From contig NZ_MVKX01000001.1 in the NCBI RefSeq assembly GCF_002018365.1, positions 361,178 through 425,177 of the forward strand: a stretch of 64,000 nt of DNA. Direction: 5' to 3'. The notes beneath the pieces were generated by a model. That model worked only from the letters and a program-made list of their open reading frames with translations, was not told the DNA's origin and did no database searches. Shown here piece after piece: positions 60,603 through 64,000 of the stretch. The first letter of the stretch is position 1, and each line of letters starts with the position of its first letter. Origin of the DNA: Acinetobacter amyesii (lineage in GTDB: Bacteria; Pseudomonadota; Gammaproteobacteria; Pseudomonadales; Moraxellaceae). Made by a program: the position numbers and the translations under genes.

Positions 60603-62219
60603 CTAGGCTACTTGCGCTTGGAGCTGACTTTGTCGAATCATATCCACGGCTTTTTCAGCAATCATCACTGTTGGCGCGTTGGTATTGCCATTCACCACAG
60701 AAGGCATAATAGAGGCATCGACGACACGAAGGTTTTGAATCCCGTAGACTTTCAATTCAGGGTCAACCACAGACATCTCATCTACGCCCATCTTACAACT
60801 ACCGACAGGGTGATAAACCGTATCCACACGCTGACGTAAGATTGCACGTATATCATCATCGGTTTTGACCAGTGAGGTAAACAAATCTTGCTGATAATGA
60901 CTCGATAAAGACGGCGACATCATCAATTGCTGTGTCAACTTAAAGCCTTGTACCAAATCTTCTAAATCCTGTTCATCCCCTAAAAAGTTTGGATCAATCA
61001 ATAATGGATCATTTACACTGGAACCACTTAGTTTGATCGTGCCGCGACTTCTTGGGTTGAGCAGACACACATGACACGACAAACCATGGCTTGCATGAAA
61101 TTTCCGTGCATGGTCATCTACTAACGCCACGACAAAGTGTAATTGCAAATTTGGAATGGCTAAATCGGGTGAAGACTTTAGAAAACCACCGCATTCTGCA
61201 AAATTTGAAGCAATCATGCCCCGCCGTTCCTTACGATAGCGACTGATCTGCTTGAACATATCAATTGAGCCGGGTAAGGACAGGCCAAAAGTACCTTGGT
61301 ATTCTTTGACTTTATAACCAAAAATGAAATCGGGATGGTCGTGGAAGTTCTTTCCTACACCCGGTAAATGGTGCTTCACTTCAATGCCATGCGCTTGGAG
61401 TTCGCTCTGGTCGCCTACTCCAGACAACATTAAAATTTGTGGTGACTGCATCGCTCCAGCACTGAGTAAGACCTCTCGTCTGGCTTTTAAGTGTTTCATT
61501 TGCCCTGCATGTTGTACTTCTACGCCAGTCGCAACTTGATGCTCTATGGTAATTTTATGCGTTGTTGCTTTGGTCAATACCGTTAAATTTGGCCGATCTA
61601 AATGTGGAAATAAGTACGCACGCGCTACACTACAACGCTCTCCATTGATATGCGTAACCTGATAAACCCCTAAGCCTTCTTGTTCAGCGCCATTAAAATC
61701 ATCGAGAACTTTATGGCCTTGCGCACGAGCCGCTTCGGTATAGCGTTGATGGAAAATATTGTCACTTTGTACATCTGTGACGGACAGAGGGCCGTCATTA
61801 CCGTGGAATTCATTGTGTATTCTGTTGTTATTTTCTGAGCGAATGAAATAGGGCAAGACCTCATCATATGACCAGCCAGTATTTCCCTGTGCTGCCCATT
61901 GATCATAGTCATTTTTATGTCCACGAATATAAATCATGGCATTAATACTGGATGAACCGCCAAGGCATTTTCCACGCGGTTGATAGCCCTTACGACCATT
62001 TAAGCCAGCTTGAGGCACGGTTTCAAAGGCCCAATTATTGATCTTGGTCGGAAGGCTCACCACACATGCAGCTGGAATATTGACCGTCCACTGATCACCT
62101 TGACCACCTGCTTCTAGTAAGCACACGGATATATTCGGATCTTCACTGAGCCGTGCAGCCAGTACGCATCCCGCACTTCCGCCACCAATCACAATATAAT
62201 CAAATTCCATTTTTGACAT
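60603..62219 (-). CDS. GMC-family FAD oxidoreductase (choline/alcohol dehydrogenase type)
   Basis: A 538-residue flavoenzyme. The FAD loop DYIVIGGGSAGCVLAARLSE and CLLEAGG are at the N-terminus, with GRKGYQPRGKCLGGSSSINAM (GMC signature 1) and LSAGAMQSPQILMLSGVG (signature 2), and the catalytic His region DTVYHPVGSCKMG and GNTNAPTVMIAEKA at the C-terminus. Length and motifs fit alkane-derived alcohol (AlkJ) or choline (BetA) dehydrogenases; betB and betI are not here, so an alcohol dehydrogenase role is more likely by context. The ATG at 62219 has GGATG upstream; ATGs at 62228 and 62210 are possible. Confidence 0.92.
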   Translation of the reverse strand: MSKMEFDYIVIGGGSAGCVLAARLSEDPNISVCLLEAGGQGDQWTVNIPAACVVSLPTKINNWAFETVPQAGLNGRKGYQPRGKCLGGSSSINAMIYIRGHKNDYDQWAAQGNTGWSYDEVLPYFIRSENNNRIHNEFHGNDGPLSVTDVQSDNIFHQRYTEAARAQGHKVLDDFNGAEQEGLGVYQVTHINGERCSVARAYLFPHLDRPNLTVLTKATTHKITIEHQVATGVEVQHAGQMKHLKARREVLLSAGAMQSPQILMLSGVGDQSELQAHGIEVKHHLPGVGKNFHDHPDFIFGYKVKEYQGTFGLSLPGSIDMFKQISRYRKERRGMIASNFAECGGFLKSSPDLAIPNLQLHFVVALVDDHARKFHASHGLSCHVCLLNPRSRGTIKLSGSSVNDPLLIDPNFLGDEQDLEDLVQGFKLTQQLMMSPSLSSHYQQDLFTSLVKTDDDIRAILRQRVDTVYHPVGSCKMGVDEMSVVDPELKVYGIQNLRVVDASIMPSVVNGNTNAPTVMIAEKAVDMIRQSQLQAQVA

Positions 62220-62434
62220 TATTTTCATCCAATTGATTCTTTTTATAAATGCACAATAAGTGATTTAACGCTGACTGAAAAGTTTCTTTTTTAAAATAAT
62301 GAGCGTGCTACTGTGCAAGAAGGATGAAACTATTGATCGAAATTTTGAGGCAAGCGTCACTCATGCAAGGTAGCAACAATATCTGTCAAAATGATCGATG
62401 GATTTAATACACTTAATTTTGGACTTTATTATTT

Positions 62435-63118
62435 TTAATCCATAGACGTTTTAAAAGCACAGTAAGCTACGTAGCTGAAGATTTGGCTAAAACAGTGGAT
62501 TTGATCAAAGCCTATTTCCGTTAGTAAACTTTGATAGTGCTGCTGGCTAATCAGTTCAAAATCATCCTCTAAACGCTGCATCATTTTTGTCGCTTGTGAA
62601 GCAGATAAACCCTGCATTTGGCAAAACTCAGGCAGGACACGCTGCTCAAAATTCGAATGAGCTTGAATCAAGTCAAAACTTAAAAAAATGCCCTGTGGTT
62701 TAAGCAGTTCAAATGCTTTTGCTAAAAAATTCGTTTTCTCTGACAACGGAATGAAGTGCGTCACCAAGATACTCAGCACCGCATCAAAACAACTCGCCTG
62801 CTCAAAAGTAGTATGACTGCCCAAAACAAAGTTGACGCGATGCAACTGTCCAGCGGCTTCAACACGTTGGCGTGTTTGATTCAGCATATTTTCAGACAAT
62901 TCTGTAACGGTAAATGACCATGTTGGATTCAAGACCATGAGATAGCCCAATTCATAACCCGTCCCACATCCAATAATCAATATATGGGCATCTTCAGCGA
63001 CATGGCAATTCAACACTGCCTGAATCTGTTGATGGACAAGTTCATAGCCGGGAATTAATTTTCGTATATGTGCATCATAACTTTCGACCACTTGCAGACT
63101 ATTAAAATCTTTTGCCAT
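62435..63118 (-). CDS. Class I SAM-dependent methyltransferase
   Basis: A 227-residue Rossmann-fold methyltransferase. Motif I, ILIIGCGTGYELGYLM, is near residue 45, and motif II/III SFTVTELSENML and SILVTHFIPLSEK follow. It resembles the CmoA/UbiE-like small-molecule methyltransferases, but its substrate is not known; members often have a C-terminal QHYQSLLTEIGFDQIHCF as here. It is a single gene with AGGATG upstream of the start, between the GMC and DUF2520 genes on the same strand. Confidence 0.85.
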   Translation of the reverse strand: MAKDFNSLQVVESYDAHIRKLIPGYELVHQQIQAVLNCHVAEDAHILIIGCGTGYELGYLMVLNPTWSFTVTELSENMLNQTRQRVEAAGQLHRVNFVLGSHTTFEQASCFDAVLSILVTHFIPLSEKTNFLAKAFELLKPQGIFLSFDLIQAHSNFEQRVLPEFCQMQGLSASQATKMMQRLEDDFELISQQHYQSLLTEIGFDQIHCFSQIFSYVAYCAFKTSMD

Positions 63119-63180
63119 GTAACATCCTGTTTGACATGTATTTCTAAGCTAATAAATATTCATTGTTCTTTATGGATTGT

Positions 63181-63957
63181 TTATTTCTGATGATGCCCAA
63201 GAATCTGCTGACTCAACATTTCATAGACCGCTTTCAGATCGGCTTGATCAGCTTGCTCAAGCATATTGGCATGCATCTGCATGATATTTTGATCCCCACG
63301 CATGGCAGGGCCTGTTTGCATGTTACGTGGTTCAGCCTGAGTAGCTTTATTGGCTGTCTCTAAAATTAAAGGATAAAGTAAGCTAAAATCGACATGTTTT
63401 GCATCGACAATCTGCTTTGCCATGTCATAACAATAATTACTAAAATTACATGCAAACACCGCAGCAAGATGCAGACTCAAACGCTGTGCCGAATCATATT
63501 GATAAACCCTTTGGCTAATGCTGTTTGCTAAATCTGTAAGTGTCCTCAAATCTGTAGGATCTGCCGCTTCTACAAAGATCGGTGTCAACATCCAGTCCAC
63601 ATCTCGATCTAAACTAAAGGTTTGTAAAGGATAAAACACCCCTGCTCGTGAATGCTGTTGGGTCAGTACCGTGATATTGGTGCTACCAGACGTATGCACA
63701 ATCAAAACCTGTGGCACATAGGCTATAACTTGCTGAATAACGGTTGCAATCGACTGGTCGCTCACCGCAATAATCAAAAGATCAATCTCAGCATTCAACT
63801 CAGTTGGGGTATGAATGGCTTCGGCACCTACACTTGCTGCAAGTTTTTCTGCCTTTTCGAGATTTCGTGCATAAACTTGCACAATGTGATGTTGTGGATG
63901 AAGCACATTGAGCAAATGATGTGCAACACGACCTGCACCCACAATACTGATTCGCAT
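63181..63957 (-). CDS. DUF2520-family Rossmann-like protein
   Basis: A 258-residue protein with an N-terminal NAD(P)-binding loop (MRISIVGAGRVAHHLLNVL) and a DUF2520 C-terminal helical domain (AVFACNFSNYCYDMAKQIV, ETANKATQ, GPAMRGDQN). The plan resembles ketopantoate reductases and ProC-type dehydrogenases, and the final motif GPAMRGD matches the substrate-side motif of that superfamily. The true substrate is unknown. The next 43 bases to the window edge hold no feature I can name. It is followed (in transcription) by the SAM methyltransferase, 62 bases later. Confidence 0.88.
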   Translation of the reverse strand: MRISIVGAGRVAHHLLNVLHPQHHIVQVYARNLEKAEKLAASVGAEAIHTPTELNAEIDLLIIAVSDQSIATVIQQVIAYVPQVLIVHTSGSTNITVLTQQHSRAGVFYPLQTFSLDRDVDWMLTPIFVEAADPTDLRTLTDLANSISQRVYQYDSAQRLSLHLAAVFACNFSNYCYDMAKQIVDAKHVDFSLLYPLILETANKATQAEPRNMQTGPAMRGDQNIMQMHANMLEQADQADLKAVYEMLSQQILGHHQK

Positions 63958-64000
63958 ATAGTTTTAACTCATTTTGGATGGCTACAGCATGTCAGGAAAA

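Noticed and set aside
60603..62219. Choline-to-betaine (bet) operon
   Set aside because: The GMC enzyme resembles BetA in motifs, but betB, betI and betT are not adjacent, so the context does not support that pathway.
1..64000. CRISPR array, rRNA operon or replication origin
   Set aside because: No regularly spaced direct repeats, no rRNA-like sequence and no cluster of DnaA boxes next to dnaA/dnaN genes were seen.

Overview
This 64 kb window looks like a chromosomal segment of an Acinetobacter species (Gammaproteobacteria, Moraxellaceae). By eye the DNA is AT-rich (roughly 40% GC). The gene set and order fit that genus: a pyrD-cvpA-purF run behind detached type II secretion genes gspL-gspM, tsaD divergent from rpsU-yqeY, rapA, rpoH, an unlinked thiE, and many Acinetobacter-type hypothetical genes. 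Most of it is ordinary core genome on both strands. I see no insertion sequence, prophage, integron, rRNA operon or CRISPR array.

Layout. 1-7.4 kb: the edge of a PAAR spike gene, an unknown small gene, rapA, an rluA-type pseudouridine synthase, an orphan EntB-like carrier protein, then a very AT-rich islet with a GIY-YIG nuclease-domain gene. 7.5-12.9 kb: unknown gene, LysR regulator, GlcG/HbpS-like protein, hemL, thiE, a non-coding stretch with strong hairpins, and an Mpo1-like membrane protein. 13.2-26.3 kb: CYTH-CHAD protein, lipoprotein, divergent TetR/MFS pair with paired operator-like repeats, DUF3144 protein, amidohydrolase, M16 protease, PhzF, flavin reductase, glyoxalase II-like hydrolase and two small genes. 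26.5-27.1 kb: a tRNA operon (Leu-Trp-Leu-Leu in transcription order) with a clear promoter and terminator. 27.1-30.6 kb: patatin phospholipase overlapping a protein-kinase-like gene, divergent from a DUF815 ATPase. 30.6-33.3 kb: a divergent amidase/AraC pair with somewhat different base composition.

33.3-41.7 kb: tsaD, rpsU, yqeY, GNAT acetyltransferase, BepA-like protease/chaperone, GhrB-like dehydrogenase, a candidate DNA polymerase III psi subunit, and a large M48-type membrane protein that has lost its zinc site. 41.7-48.9 kb: a long minus-strand run gpsA-sixA-gspL-gspM-pyrD-cvpA-purF with a nitroreductase upstream. 49-55.7 kb: lipoprotein, rhlB, cold-shock gene, TusA-like protein, rpoH, DUF423, thiS-thiG, a secreted protein and a GST. 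55.9-64 kb: SulP transporter, an orphan 7TMR-type histidine kinase, trmB, GMC oxidoreductase, SAM methyltransferase and a DUF2520 protein.

No obvious new multi-gene system is present. The observations most worth a second look are the inactivated M48 protein, the EntB-like protein with a carrier domain but no catalytic Asp, the cryptic HolD candidate, the patatin/kinase overlap, the AT-rich GIY-YIG islet with a perfect CRP-type site, the structured non-coding region near 12.3 kb and the orphan histidine kinase. All functional calls come from reading motifs and recalling families; no database search was run.
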